From positions 1-49,969 of the forward strand of contig CAXTHM010000023.1 of the NCBI GenBank assembly GCA_964244115.1: 49,969 nucleotides of DNA, written 5' to 3'. A program made the position numbers and the translations under genes. This document shows positions 1 through 7,931 of the stretch, piece by piece. Origin of the DNA: CADCWK01 sp964244115 (lineage in GTDB: Bacteria > Chloroflexota > Chloroflexia > Thermomicrobiales > UBA6265). The notes under the pieces are model-generated. The model made no database searches. It was not told where the DNA came from and saw only the letters and a program-made list of their open reading frames with translations. The stretch's first letter is position 1. Each line of letters opens with the position of its first letter.

Positions 1-71
1 ACGAGGCTGACATGCCCGCCCTTCAGCACCACCTCCTCCTTGTCGTTCGATCCGATCAGGCCAAGGAGCGG
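1..71 (-). other. Fragment resembling the C-terminus of a PHA synthase-like alpha/beta hydrolase
   Basis: Read on the minus strand, these bases give an open frame containing LIGSNDKEEVVLKGGHVSLV. This resembles the part of polyhydroxyalkanoate synthases around the catalytic His (GGH). It lies antisense to, and directly against, the truncated rplS coding sequence. The likeliest reading is an assembly or scaffold-edge chimera rather than a real gene arrangement. The family call rests on only about 23 residues. Confidence 0.4.
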
Positions 72-296
72 CGCCGAGGCGGCGGGATCAACGAGAGCTT
101 CACGGTTCGCCGGATCGCCAGCCACTCCGTCGGCGTGGAGCGGACGTTCCTGATCCACTCCCCGCGGATCGACAAGATCGAGGTCCTGCGCTTCGGCAAG
201 GTCCGCCGGTCCAAGCTCTACTACCTCCGTGGTCTGTCCGGCAAGGCCGCCCGGATCAAGGAGCGCCAGCGCCCGAACGGCAAGCATCTCGTCTAG
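72..296 (+). CDS. rplS: 50S ribosomal protein L19, 5'-truncated
   Basis: This is the C-terminal two thirds of L19, a structural protein at the 30S-50S interface. Recognisable L19 signatures are RRGGGINESFTVRR, GVERTF, HSPRI, GKVRRSKLYYLR and GKAARIKER, ending in TAG at 294-296. The N-terminal part that should read EGVVI or similar before RRGGG is absent. Upstream in-frame codons (from an ATG at 12) do not resemble L19 and are better explained by an antisense fragment of another gene. The rplS-rnhB-yraN order is a common bacterial arrangement and supports the call. Confidence 0.9.
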   Translation, partial: RRGGGINESFTVRRIASHSVGVERTFLIHSPRIDKIEVLRFGKVRRSKLYYLRGLSGKAARIKERQRPNGKHLV

Positions 297-314
297 CGCG
301 GGACCGAGCGAAAC

Positions 315-974
315 GTGGCGACCAGTCCGCCGGAACGATTCCTGCCCGAGCGCCCGACGCTCGACCATGAGGAGCCGTTCTGGCGGTCCGGTTTTTCGGG
401 AGTCGCCGGTGTCGATGAGGTCGGCCGCGGGGCGCTCGCCGGACCGCTCGTCGCGGCGGCCGTCGTCCTGCCGATGTCGCTCGGGCGAGGGATGACGCGT
501 CTCGTCACGGCGCTCGATGGTGTCCGCGATTCCAAGCTGATGACGGCGGCGCAGCGGGTGGAGATGGCCGAGCGCATCCGGGAAGTCGCGATATCCTGGG
601 CGATCGTCGGGGTGGAAGCCGACGAGCTCGACCGGGTCGGGGTCGCTTCCGCCAACCGTCTCGCCATGGAACGCTCGGTCGCCTCGCTTGCCTGTCCGGT
701 CTCGGCCCTCCTGATCGACGCCCGGGTCATCGAGGTCGACCTGCCGCAGGTCGGACTGATCAAGGGCGATCGCCGGTCGCTCTCGATCGCCTGCGCGGCC
801 ATCCTCGCCAAGGTCCACCGCGACACGATCATGGTCGAGCAGCATTCCCGCGACGACCGATACCTATTCTCCGACCACAAGGGGTATGGCACGCCAGGTC
901 ATCTCGCGGCGATTCAGCTCCACGGACCGTGCCCGCTGCACCGGATGTCGTTCCGGCTCCCGGGGACGCCGTGA
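315..974 (+). CDS. rnhB: Ribonuclease HII
   Basis: RNase HII (219 aa) cleaves the RNA strand of RNA-DNA hybrids and starts removal of misincorporated ribonucleotides. It carries the family signature GVDEVGRGALAGP near residues 32-44, which supplies the first acidic metal ligands, then DSKLM and the late block KVHRD plus HKGYGTPGH. The length is normal apart from a short N-terminal extension of about 28 residues. The start is GTG at 315, 18 bases after rplS. Its stop overlaps the start of yraN in a GTGA tetranucleotide, indicating translational coupling. Confidence 0.95.
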   Translation: MATSPPERFLPERPTLDHEEPFWRSGFSGVAGVDEVGRGALAGPLVAAAVVLPMSLGRGMTRLVTALDGVRDSKLMTAAQRVEMAERIREVAISWAIVGVEADELDRVGVASANRLAMERSVASLACPVSALLIDARVIEVDLPQVGLIKGDRRSLSIACAAILAKVHRDTIMVEQHSRDDRYLFSDHKGYGTPGHLAAIQLHGPCPLHRMSFRLPGTP

Positions 975-1363
975 ATGCCCCGGTCCCGGATCGTCGCCGT
1001 CTCGGCACGGCCGGCGAGGCCCACGCCCGGCGGTACCTGGAGGCACGGGGCTTACGCTTCGTGGTGGCGCAATGGCGCGGGGCCGGCTGCGAACTGGACC
1101 TGGTCATGTGGGACGGCGACGAGTTGGTCTTCGTCGAGGTCAAGACGCGTCGTGGGGAGAGCCATGGCCGGGCCGCCGAATCCGTCACGCCACGGCAGGT
1201 CCGGGCCCTGTTCCGGGGAGCCGAAGCCTATGTCCAGACGCGAGAGCTTGCGGGCGACCCCGAACCGATCTGGCGGATCGACCTCGTCGCGGTCACCCTC
1301 GACCCGACGGGCCGGGTAGCCGACGTGACCCACGTCGAGAACGCGTTCGTGATCGATAGCTGA
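971..1363 (+). CDS. yraN: UPF0102 family protein YraN
   Basis: A 130-residue protein of the UPF0102 (YraN) family with a predicted endonuclease-like fold related to Holliday junction resolvases. Visible features are LGTAGEAHARRYLEARG, CELDLVMWDGDELVFVEVKTR (PD-(D/E)XK-type core with E, D and the ExK pair) and a C-terminal WRIDLVAV block. The frame opens earlier, at 929, but GTG at 971 overlaps the rnhB stop as GTGA and gives the usual family length, so that start is chosen. The cellular role of the family is not firmly established. Confidence 0.88.
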   Translation: MNAPVPDRRRLGTAGEAHARRYLEARGLRFVVAQWRGAGCELDLVMWDGDELVFVEVKTRRGESHGRAAESVTPRQVRALFRGAEAYVQTRELAGDPEPIWRIDLVAVTLDPTGRVADVTHVENAFVIDS

Positions 1364-1406
1364 GGTTTCGTCACCCCGCACTCGTTGCCAGATGAGGGAA
1401 ATCACC

Positions 1407-1955
1407 ATGCGGTTACTCGGTCGACCCGTCGGGATACTGCTCGTCGTCGCCGGACTCCTGGTCGGGACGGGCATCTCGGCGACCGCCCAGGAGTCGAGCC
1501 CGAACGGTATCGTCCGGATCGACCATCCGGCCTACCTCCAGGCCGGCACCTGCGATCGTCCGGGCGATCCGATCGCGGCGCTGGCCGAGACGTCCGATGG
1601 TCTCCAAGACCAACCTCGGACGGATCTGGATGCCGCCCCGGTCGCCAGTGGACCGCAGGTCCCGGCCGCCGTCAGCGTGACCGATCTCGATCTCGCGCTC
1701 GATGAGCTGCTCGATGCCGAGCTGATCGTCCGGGTGGTCGAGAGCGAGGCGGACCCGGAGACGACGATCGCCTGCGGCGCGATCGGAGGGGAGCCGGACG
1801 AGGAGGGCAACATCTACCTGGCGCTAGTCGGCGATGAGGGCTCGAACGTCGCCGGAGTCGTCTGGCTTCAGGGTGATGGCGACGCGACCACGGTGACGCT
1901 GTTCCTGATCCCGGTCCGGCCGGACCCGTCGGCCACCCCGTCGAGTCGGGGATAG
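1407..1955 (+). CDS. Exported protein of unknown function
   Basis: A protein of about 182 residues with a typical signal peptide: MRLLGR, a hydrophobic stretch of about 18 residues and a cleavage-like site near ATAQ. The mature part is acidic, with Cys in the QAGTCDRPGDP and TIACGAIGG segments that may form a disulfide. The C-terminal half (about residues 95-170) looks like a small beta-rich domain. ATG at 1407 is preferred over 1392 because GAGGG lies about seven bases before it. No family was recognised with confidence; it is probably secreted or cell-surface. It is co-directional with the neighbouring genes but separated from them by 40-80 bases. Confidence 0.7.
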   Translation: MRLLGRPVGILLVVAGLLVGTGISATAQESSPNGIVRIDHPAYLQAGTCDRPGDPIAALAETSDGLQDQPRTDLDAAPVASGPQVPAAVSVTDLDLALDELLDAELIVRVVESEADPETTIACGAIGGEPDEEGNIYLALVGDEGSNVAGVVWLQGDGDATTVTLFLIPVRPDPSATPSSRG

Positions 1956-2037
1956 CCGGGGCGATCGATTCTGCGCGATACTGACCCTTGGTCCTGCCTG
2001 GGACGTTCGATCGACGCCCCGAAGCGAGAAGAGCACC

Positions 2038-2601
2038 GTGACCGACCCAACTCCGGGCAAACCGTCCATCCATCCCGCTCCCCAGCCCAACCAGAGCCAG
2101 TCGACCGCGGAGCATCGTGAGCACGCGCCGGACTCGGTCGCGGTCGCGGTCCTGACGGTGAGCGACACCCGGACGACCGAGACGGACACGAGCGGCCGGC
2201 TGATCCTCGATGGTCTCGCCGCCAATGGGCACACGGTGGTCGATTACCGGATCGCGCCCGATGACCCGGACGAGATCCGGTCGATCCTCCTGACCTGGGC
2301 GGCGGACTGGCGCATCGCGGCCATCCTGACCAACGGCGGCACCGGCATCGCCCGGCGCGACACGACCTATGACGTCGTCGCCGGGCTGCTGGACAAGCGG
2401 CTCGATGGCTTCGGCGAGCTGTTCCGGATGCTGAGCTTCCCGGAGATCGGGGCGGCGGCGATGCTCTCGCGGGCTGTCGCCGGGGTCCATCAGGGCACGC
2501 TGATCATGACGATGCCCGGCTCACGCAATGCCGTTGGCCTTGCGCTCGAACAGCTGATCCTGCCCGAACTCGCCCATCTTGTCTACGAGGTGAGCAAGTA
2601 A
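2038..2601 (+). CDS. moaB: Molybdopterin adenylyltransferase-type protein (MoaB/Mog family)
   Basis: Member of the MoaB/Mog family (187 aa), which adenylates molybdopterin during molybdenum cofactor synthesis. Seen in the sequence are VAVLTVSDTR, a TDTSG segment, the glycine-rich NGGTG near residues 99-103, and a C-terminal MTMPGSRNAV block typical of the MPT-binding fold. The start is GTG at 2038, followed by about 35 poorly conserved Pro/His-rich residues before the domain. moaA lies elsewhere in this window (7932-8990), so the pathway is present but its genes are dispersed. MoaB and Mog cannot be separated on sequence alone here. Confidence 0.88.
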   Translation: MTDPTPGKPSIHPAPQPNQSQSTAEHREHAPDSVAVAVLTVSDTRTTETDTSGRLILDGLAANGHTVVDYRIAPDDPDEIRSILLTWAADWRIAAILTNGGTGIARRDTTYDVVAGLLDKRLDGFGELFRMLSFPEIGAAAMLSRAVAGVHQGTLIMTMPGSRNAVGLALEQLILPELAHLVYEVSK

Positions 2602-2645
2602 TCGCCACCGATCATCGCCCCATCGAGATGAAGGGTCTGCATCCC

Positions 2646-4001
2646 ATGACGTCGGACGCTCCCGAGACGACCCAGCCGCGGATCAAGCCCCGCATCCTGA
2701 GCGGCTTCCGCGACTTCCTGCCGCAGCAGATGCTCGTCCGGCAGCACATCATCGGGTTGTTCCGCGAGATCTTCGAGCGCCACGGCTATGAGCCAATCGA
2801 GACGCCCGTGCTGGAGCACCTCGACGTCCTGACCGGCAAGGCCGGCGAGAACGAGCGGCTGATGTACAGCTTCTCCGACCACGGCGACCGCCGGGTCGGG
2901 ATGCGCTATGACCTGACGGTCCCGTTCTCCCGCGTGCTGGCGATGCACCAGAACGAGATCGTCCTGCCGTTCAAGCGGTATCACATCGGCCCGGTCTGGC
3001 GAGCGGAGAAGTCCCAGCGGGGCCGCTTCCGCGAGTTCTGGCAGTGCGACGCCGACATCGCCGGCTCGACCTCGATGCTCGCCGACGCCGAGGGCGTCTC
3101 GATCCTGACCGAGGCGATCGCGGCGGTCGGGATCTCGAACTTCGTCGTCCGGATCAACCACCGCACCCTGCTCGGCGCCATCGCCCGGGCCACCGGCGGT
3201 TCCGGTGCCGACACTGGCGCCATCATCCGGACCATCGACCGGCTCGACAAGGTCGGGCCGGACGAGGTCGAGCGGCAGCTCGTCGACGGGGGCCTCGACG
3301 CGTCCGGGGCGTCCCGCCTCATGTCGCTGATCACCGCGCGGGGCAACCCGGACGTGGTCCTGTCGGATGTGATCGCGAGCATCGGCGAGGGCGACGGTGT
3401 CGGCGAGGCGGTCGGCGAGCTCTCCCGCCTGTTCGACGGGCTGGCCAGCCTCGGCGTCCCGGCCAACCGCGCGATCCTCGATCTCTCGCTGGCGCGGGGT
3501 CTGGATTACTACACGGGTCCGGTCGTCGAGGCGACGGTCGAGCAGCCGGCGGTCGGGTCGATCGCGGGCGGTGGCCGGTACGATGGGCTCGTCGGCTCGT
3601 TCTCCTCCCGCCCGATGCCGGCGACGGGGGTCTCCCTCGGGATCGAGCGGATCATCGAGGTCGTCTCGGAGTTCGATCTGCTCACCGTCCCAGGCACCAC
3701 TGCGCAGGTCTTCGTCGCCGGCTATCGCGACGACGTCGCCGGCGCGGCCCACCTGGCGACCCGGCTCCGGACCGCGGGGCTCCGGACCGACCTCTCGTTG
3801 CTGTCCGAGCGCAGTCTCGGCGATCAGTTCAAGTACGCCGGACGCAAGGGCATCCCGGTGGCGGTCTTTCAGGGCCCGGACGAGCGCGCGGCCGGGGTCG
3901 TCAACATCAGGGACCTCGTGGCTGGCGATCAGACCCAGACACCCGATGACCAGCTCGAAGCGACGCTGCGGCAGCGGCTCGCCCCCACCACCCAGGAGTA
4001 A
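2646..4001 (+). CDS. hisS: Histidine--tRNA ligase
   Basis: Class II aminoacyl-tRNA synthetase that charges tRNA-His, about 451 aa. Visible hallmarks are the N-terminal GFRDFLP, motif 2 (WRAEKSQRGRFREFWQCD), the His-specific LARGLDYYTG (histidine A motif) and AGGGRYDGLV, motif 3 (GVSLGIERI), and a C-terminal anticodon-binding domain ending with FKYAGRKGIPVAVF. ATG at 2646 is preferred over 2628 because GAAGGG sits upstream of it and the extra residues are not conserved. It follows the moaB-like gene by about 45 bases and precedes the PIG-L gene by 9 bases. Confidence 0.95.
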   Translation: MTSDAPETTQPRIKPRILSGFRDFLPQQMLVRQHIIGLFREIFERHGYEPIETPVLEHLDVLTGKAGENERLMYSFSDHGDRRVGMRYDLTVPFSRVLAMHQNEIVLPFKRYHIGPVWRAEKSQRGRFREFWQCDADIAGSTSMLADAEGVSILTEAIAAVGISNFVVRINHRTLLGAIARATGGSGADTGAIIRTIDRLDKVGPDEVERQLVDGGLDASGASRLMSLITARGNPDVVLSDVIASIGEGDGVGEAVGELSRLFDGLASLGVPANRAILDLSLARGLDYYTGPVVEATVEQPAVGSIAGGGRYDGLVGSFSSRPMPATGVSLGIERIIEVVSEFDLLTVPGTTAQVFVAGYRDDVAGAAHLATRLRTAGLRTDLSLLSERSLGDQFKYAGRKGIPVAVFQGPDERAAGVVNIRDLVAGDQTQTPDDQLEATLRQRLAPTTQE

Positions 4002-4010
4002 CGAGTACCC

Positions 4011-4712
4011 ATGTCGGAGCAGGTCGAGGAGTTTCAGACGTACATGGTGATCGTCGCGCACCCGGACGACGCCGAGTTCGGCGCGGCGGGAACGATGGCG
4101 ACGCTGACCCGGGCGGGCAAGAAGGTCGTGATCATCCAGGTGACGAGCGGCGACAAGGGCAGCGGCAACCCCGATGACGCCCCCCAGGCCGTCGCCGCCC
4201 GGCGCGAGGCCGAGGAGCGCGAGGCGGCCCGCCGGCTGGGCGTCGCCGAGGTCGTCTTCCTTCGCGAGACCGACTCCGAAGTGGTGCCGGATGTCAGGCT
4301 CCGCGAGAAGATCGTCCGCCTGATCCGGACGCACAAGCCCGACGTCGTCATCACCCACGACGCCTTCCGCCCCTACGCCCTGCACCCGGACCATCGAGCG
4401 GTCGGCCTCGTCACGACGGACTCCTGCTACCCGGCCGCCCGTGACCCGCTCAACTACCCGCAGCACCTTCGCGACGGGCTCGAGACGCACAAGACCGCCG
4501 AGCTCTGGTACTTCGGCGCCGAGGTGCCCGACCGGTACATCGACATCACCGACGCCTTCGAGACGAAGGTCCAGGCGCTGCTCGCTCATGTCTCGCAGGT
4601 CGGGGACGAGGGGCCGTTTCGGGAGCGGCTCCGTGAGCGGGCGGTCGAAGTCGCGGAAGGGCAGGCATTCGAGCTGGCCGAAGCCTTCAAGGCGGTCGTG
4701 TTCCGCCGCTGA
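4011..4712 (+). CDS. PIG-L (LmbE-like) family deacetylase
   Basis: A 233-residue zinc-dependent N-acetylglucosamine deacetylase-like protein. The metal and catalytic motif AHPDD lies at residues 16-20, with THDAFRPYALHPDHRAVG supplying the distal His. Family members deacetylate GlcNAc-linked substrates, for example in bacillithiol (BshB) or mycothiol synthesis; the substrate here is unknown. The C-terminus has a helical segment followed by charged residues. It starts 9 bases after hisS and is likely co-transcribed with it. The following galactokinase-like gene could suggest a sugar-related role, but that is only context. Confidence 0.88.
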   Translation: MSEQVEEFQTYMVIVAHPDDAEFGAAGTMATLTRAGKKVVIIQVTSGDKGSGNPDDAPQAVAARREAEEREAARRLGVAEVVFLRETDSEVVPDVRLREKIVRLIRTHKPDVVITHDAFRPYALHPDHRAVGLVTTDSCYPAARDPLNYPQHLRDGLETHKTAELWYFGAEVPDRYIDITDAFETKVQALLAHVSQVGDEGPFRERLRERAVEVAEGQAFELAEAFKAVVFRR

Positions 4713-4774
4713 CCGTTCGAGTCCGGACGAGTGCCTGGTCTTGATCCGCGAACAAATAGAGACGGGGGCACAGC

Positions 4775-6050
4775 ATGTCCGTGGCGTCGACGGCTGACGG
4801 TGACCAGCGATCGGACCGATTGGCGGCTCTGGAGGTCGACGTGCTGGCGGTCGGCAACGGAGCGTGGGGAACGACGTGGTCACCCGAGCGGCGTGTGGTA
4901 GCGCCGGGACGGATCGAACTGCTCGGCAACCACCTCGACGTCGGCCGCCGCGGACTACAACGGCGGCAAGGTCCTCGCGGCCGCGATCGACCGCTCCATC
5001 CTCCTGCTCGGCGCCAACGATGGCTGGGCAGGCGCGGTCGAGGTTAGCTTTGCCGATCCCGAGACGGGAACGCATGCCATCGACTCGCTCGGGATCGCAA
5101 ACCTGGATGGCTGGCAGCGAGACTCTCCCCCGGAATCGCCGACCGACTACGTTCGCGGTGCGATCGCCGCGCTGATCGCCGCGGGCCGCGGGGTGCAGCC
5201 GTCGTGCCGGATGGCGTTCGGAGGCAACGTCCCGGTCGGTCTCGGCGTCAGTTCGTCGGCTGCGCTATCGGTCGGCCTCGTCATGATGCTGTCCGTCGAA
5301 TCGCTGGGACCACGCGAGACGATTCTGCTCGCACAGGCGGCCGAGAACCGGGCTGGGGTCGGTTCCGGGACCATGGATCAGGCCGCCTCGGTCGCCGGCG
5401 GCGTGATCCGCTACGACGCCGCGGCGGTCGAGTTCGAGCGGCTGGAACCCGATCTGCATGATCTCGCGTTCGTCGTGATCTCCTCGGGGGTCGTCCACCG
5501 GCTCGGTGAGTCGGCCTACCCGGTCCGCGTCCGGGAGATGGGCGAGTTGCTCTCCATCGCTCGGGAGGGGCTGGGCGACCAGGTTACCGGTAACGTCGCC
5601 GACCTGACCGACGAACAGATCACGGTTCTGCGTGCATCCGGGAAGCTAAGCGACCTCCTGGCTCGGCGGGGACGCCACGTCACGACCGAGGTCCGTCGCG
5701 TCGATCTCGGTTACGCCGCGCTGGTCGCTGGCGATTGGCCCCGGTTCGGGCAACTCATGACCGAGTCCGGCCGCTCCTCGGCGACGGACTATGACATCAG
5801 TCACCCGCAGGTCGAGGAACTCGTCGTCGAGGTGCTACGGTCCGAGGGCGTTCTCGGCGCCCGGATGATGGGCGGCGGCGGGGGCGGGAGCGTGCTCGCC
5901 CTCGTTCGGCGCGAGAGTGTTCCAGCGTTGAGCGCCGATCTCGATGTCGGCTATTTCTCCCGCCATCGCCTCACCGGGAAGCACGACCGTATCCTGGTCT
6001 GTACATTCTCGGATGGCGCCCGGCTGGAGCGGCTCGGGGACCGGAGCTAG
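4775..6050 (+). pseudogene. galK: Galactokinase-like GHMP kinase, frameshifted by a 16-base insertion
   Basis: Galactokinases phosphorylate galactose to galactose-1-phosphate in the Leloir pathway. The N-terminal part (frame of 4775) carries VAPGRIELLGNH, the substrate-binding motif 1. The remainder, in another frame from 4953, continues DYNGGKVLAAAID, then PVGLGVSSSAALS (ATP-binding motif 2), GSGTMDQA and GARMMGGGGGGSVLALV (motif 3). The two frames join if 16 bases at 4937-4952 are removed, giving the family motif GNHLDYNGG. That segment is flanked by GAC repeats. Total length fits an intact galactokinase of about 420 residues. It is either a recent pseudogene or a sequencing or assembly error; all later motifs are intact, favouring a recent event. 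Confidence 0.82.
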
Positions 6051-6055
6051 TCAGC

Positions 6056-6406
6056 CTAGGTCGTGAAGTCGGCGACGACTCTGGTATCCAGGGAGCAGGC
6101 GAACGCTCGCTTGGGTTTGCGCCGGATGTCGCGCAGGCCGCGCGACCGGTTCCGGTAGGCAGTCGTCAGGCAGCCGCCGGACTCGCTGTCGAAGACGAGC
6201 ACGGTCCCTTCCAGGCGGCGGATCGTATCGTTGCGGCGGTCGTCGCGAGGGATGTCGCGCCAGCCCAGGTGGACGAACCGGGCGTGGCCGGTGTAGGTCA
6301 CAGTCCCATGCGCGACGACATAGGCGGCGTCGTCGAGGCTGATGTTCCGTTGCGCCAGCCGACGGTTGGCGTGTCGGGTGATGGTTGCGAGCGAGACAGC
6401 GACCAT
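6056..6406 (-). CDS. DUF4258-like small protein
   Basis: A 116-residue basic protein. ITRHANRRLAQRNISLDDAAYVVAHG resembles the start of DUF4258 domains (His, RxxxR, G-I-S/N-I-S helix), followed by beta strands ending in LTTAYRNR. The start at ATG 6406 has a clear upstream GGAGG on the minus strand. DUF4258 proteins often resemble RelE/ParE-type or tRNA-related small domains, but function is unproven and no antitoxin-like partner is adjacent. It converges on the galactokinase gene, ending 5 bases from its stop. The identification is by pattern only. Confidence 0.65.
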   Translation of the reverse strand: MVAVSLATITRHANRRLAQRNISLDDAAYVVAHGTVTYTGHARFVHLGWRDIPRDDRRNDTIRRLEGTVLVFDSESGGCLTTAYRNRSRGLRDIRRKPKRAFACSLDTRVVADFTT

Positions 6407-6798
6407 GCGGCACCTCCGAACTCCGAGGGCAGATCGCGGAACCGGTTGTGACAGAGGATCCGCGGCGGGAGCGGGTGAACAGAGCGTACGTTCACCGTGC
6501 TACGGAAGCAAGTTCGCCGCAATGGTGATTTGGTCCCGGAGCTCGTCGTCTTCGGGCGGAAGTCACAGTTTCCGGCCCCGGATGCGGTGCCTTCGCTCGG
6601 CATACCGGGAATCGCTCAAGGCATGGCACGAAATGGGTTTGGGTTCGTCCACCAGCGGACACCCAAACCTCGTCGTCAGCGCTGGGCGATACGTCATGCG
6701 ATTCCACTAGATGTTCACGGGTCCCGGTCAACCCGTGTAATGCCCGGGAAGCCAGTCCCGGGCATCTCTATCGTCGGACCCATCCGGTGCGTCGATGA
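6407..6798. other. Gene-free interval with two hairpins
   Basis: No reading frame here looks coding. It holds a stem-loop at 6636-6669 (GGTTTGGGT paired with ACCCAAACC, with an inner GTCC/GGAC stem) and a second hairpin at 6740-6765. The part near 6420 is presumably the promoter region of the DUF4258-like gene on the minus strand. Short open frames exist on both strands but have no recognisable protein features. Confidence 0.5.
6740..6765 (-). terminator. Hairpin after the D-2-hydroxyacid dehydrogenase gene
   Basis: A perfect 10-bp stem, ATGCCCGGGA paired with TCCCGGGCAT, with a 6-base loop, lies about 34 bases beyond the stop codon of the minus-strand dehydrogenase. There is no strong T run after it, so intrinsic termination may be weak or Rho-assisted. 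Confidence 0.55.
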
Positions 6799-7812
6799 TC
6801 AGTACCCGGCCGACGGGTCCACGACGTTGATTGGCTCGCGGCCGTCACGCAGGCATTCGAGGATATCGCCGAACAGTGACAGAGCGCGCTCGCCGTACTT
6901 CGGCGTGTTGCCCGAGGTGTGGGCGGTGATCAGGACGTTCGGCAGGTCCCAGAGCGGGGAGTCTTCCGGCAGCGGTTCCGGCGTCGTGACGTCGAGGCCG
7001 GCGCCGCCGAGATGGCCCGAGCGCAGCGCTTCGATCATGGCGTCCTGGTCGATGATGCCGCCGCGCCCGATGTTGAAGAGATGGGCGCCGGGTCTCATCG
7101 AGGCGATCACCTCGGCACTGAACAGCCCCTTGGTCTCGGAGGTCATCGGCAGACAGATGACCACGTGGTCGGCGTCGCCGAGGTGGGCGCGCATCTCCCC
7201 GATCGAGACCTGCTCATCGATGTGGGGCACGGTCTCCCGCGTCGGGTTGCGTCGGACGCCCACGGTCGTCATGTTGAACGACTTCGCCCGCTGGGCGACC
7301 GCGGCGCCGATCGCGCCGGTCCCGACGATGATCAGTTTCTGACCGTCGAGCTCGAAGACGTGCCGGTCGAAGGTCTCGTTGTCGCGCCATTTGTGCCGCT
7401 TCTGGGAATCCAGCAGCAGCGGCAGCTGACGGGCGAAGGCGAGCATCATCGCGAAGACGTGCTCGGAGATGTTCGTCGCGTGGACGCCGCTGGAGTTCGT
7501 CAGCAGGAGATGTCGCTCGGCGACCCCGGAGTCGAGCCACTGCTCGACGCCGGCCGAGAGGGAGTGGACCCACTTGAGCCGGGGGGCGGCGTCGAGCTGC
7601 TCGGCGGAGAGCCGGAAGCCGGTGTAGGCGTCGGCGTCGGCAAGCTGGGCGACGATCCGGTCGGCGTCCGGCTCCAGCACGATGTCGATGTCCGGGAAGC
7701 GCTGCTTGACGGCCTCGACGTTGTCTTGCCAGATGTTGACACCGATCACCACTTTGTCGATCGTCATGGGGGTTCGGGCTGTCGAACTGCCAGTCTCGGC
7801 GTTGGCGGTCAT
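6799..7812 (-). CDS. D-isomer-specific 2-hydroxyacid dehydrogenase
   Basis: About 337 aa, NAD(P)-dependent interconversion of 2-hydroxy and 2-oxo acids. The Rossmann motif GTGAIG sits mid-protein. The C-terminal catalytic elements are present: Arg in NIGRGGIIDQ, Glu in TTPEPLPEDSPLWDLPN and His in ITAHTSG. ATG at 7812 is chosen over 7872 because GGAG precedes it at suitable spacing and the longer form adds a non-conserved Cys-containing leader. The substrate (lactate, glycerate, glyoxylate or a phosphonate-type acid) cannot be told from sequence. It is probably transcribed alone and is followed by a hairpin. Confidence 0.88.
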   Translation of the reverse strand: MTANAETGSSTARTPMTIDKVVIGVNIWQDNVEAVKQRFPDIDIVLEPDADRIVAQLADADAYTGFRLSAEQLDAAPRLKWVHSLSAGVEQWLDSGVAERHLLLTNSSGVHATNISEHVFAMMLAFARQLPLLLDSQKRHKWRDNETFDRHVFELDGQKLIIVGTGAIGAAVAQRAKSFNMTTVGVRRNPTRETVPHIDEQVSIGEMRAHLGDADHVVICLPMTSETKGLFSAEVIASMRPGAHLFNIGRGGIIDQDAMIEALRSGHLGGAGLDVTTPEPLPEDSPLWDLPNVLITAHTSGNTPKYGERALSLFGDILECLRDGREPINVVDPSAGY

Positions 7813-7931
7813 CGGTTGGTCTCCAGCATCAGACGATCTCGGGCAAACGCCCGCCAGCATAGCAGCGTCCACCTCGCGGCGCGGGGTGGACGCTGGGCAG
7901 AATGAACAACGAGTCGGCGGGGATGCTCGGA

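Noticed and set aside
929..970. Earlier ATG start for yraN
   Set aside because: Would overlap rnhB by 46 bases; GTG 971 gives a GTGA overlap and the usual family length.
2583..5075. Long minus-strand open frame (830 codons) opposite hisS and the PIG-L gene
   Set aside because: The high-GC shadow of well-identified plus-strand genes; its translation is Arg/Asp-rich and without domain features.
6051..6413. Alternative minus-strand frame over the DUF4258-like gene
   Set aside because: Arg/Pro-rich shadow without motif; the frame starting at ATG 6406 has the ribosome-binding site and a recognisable domain.
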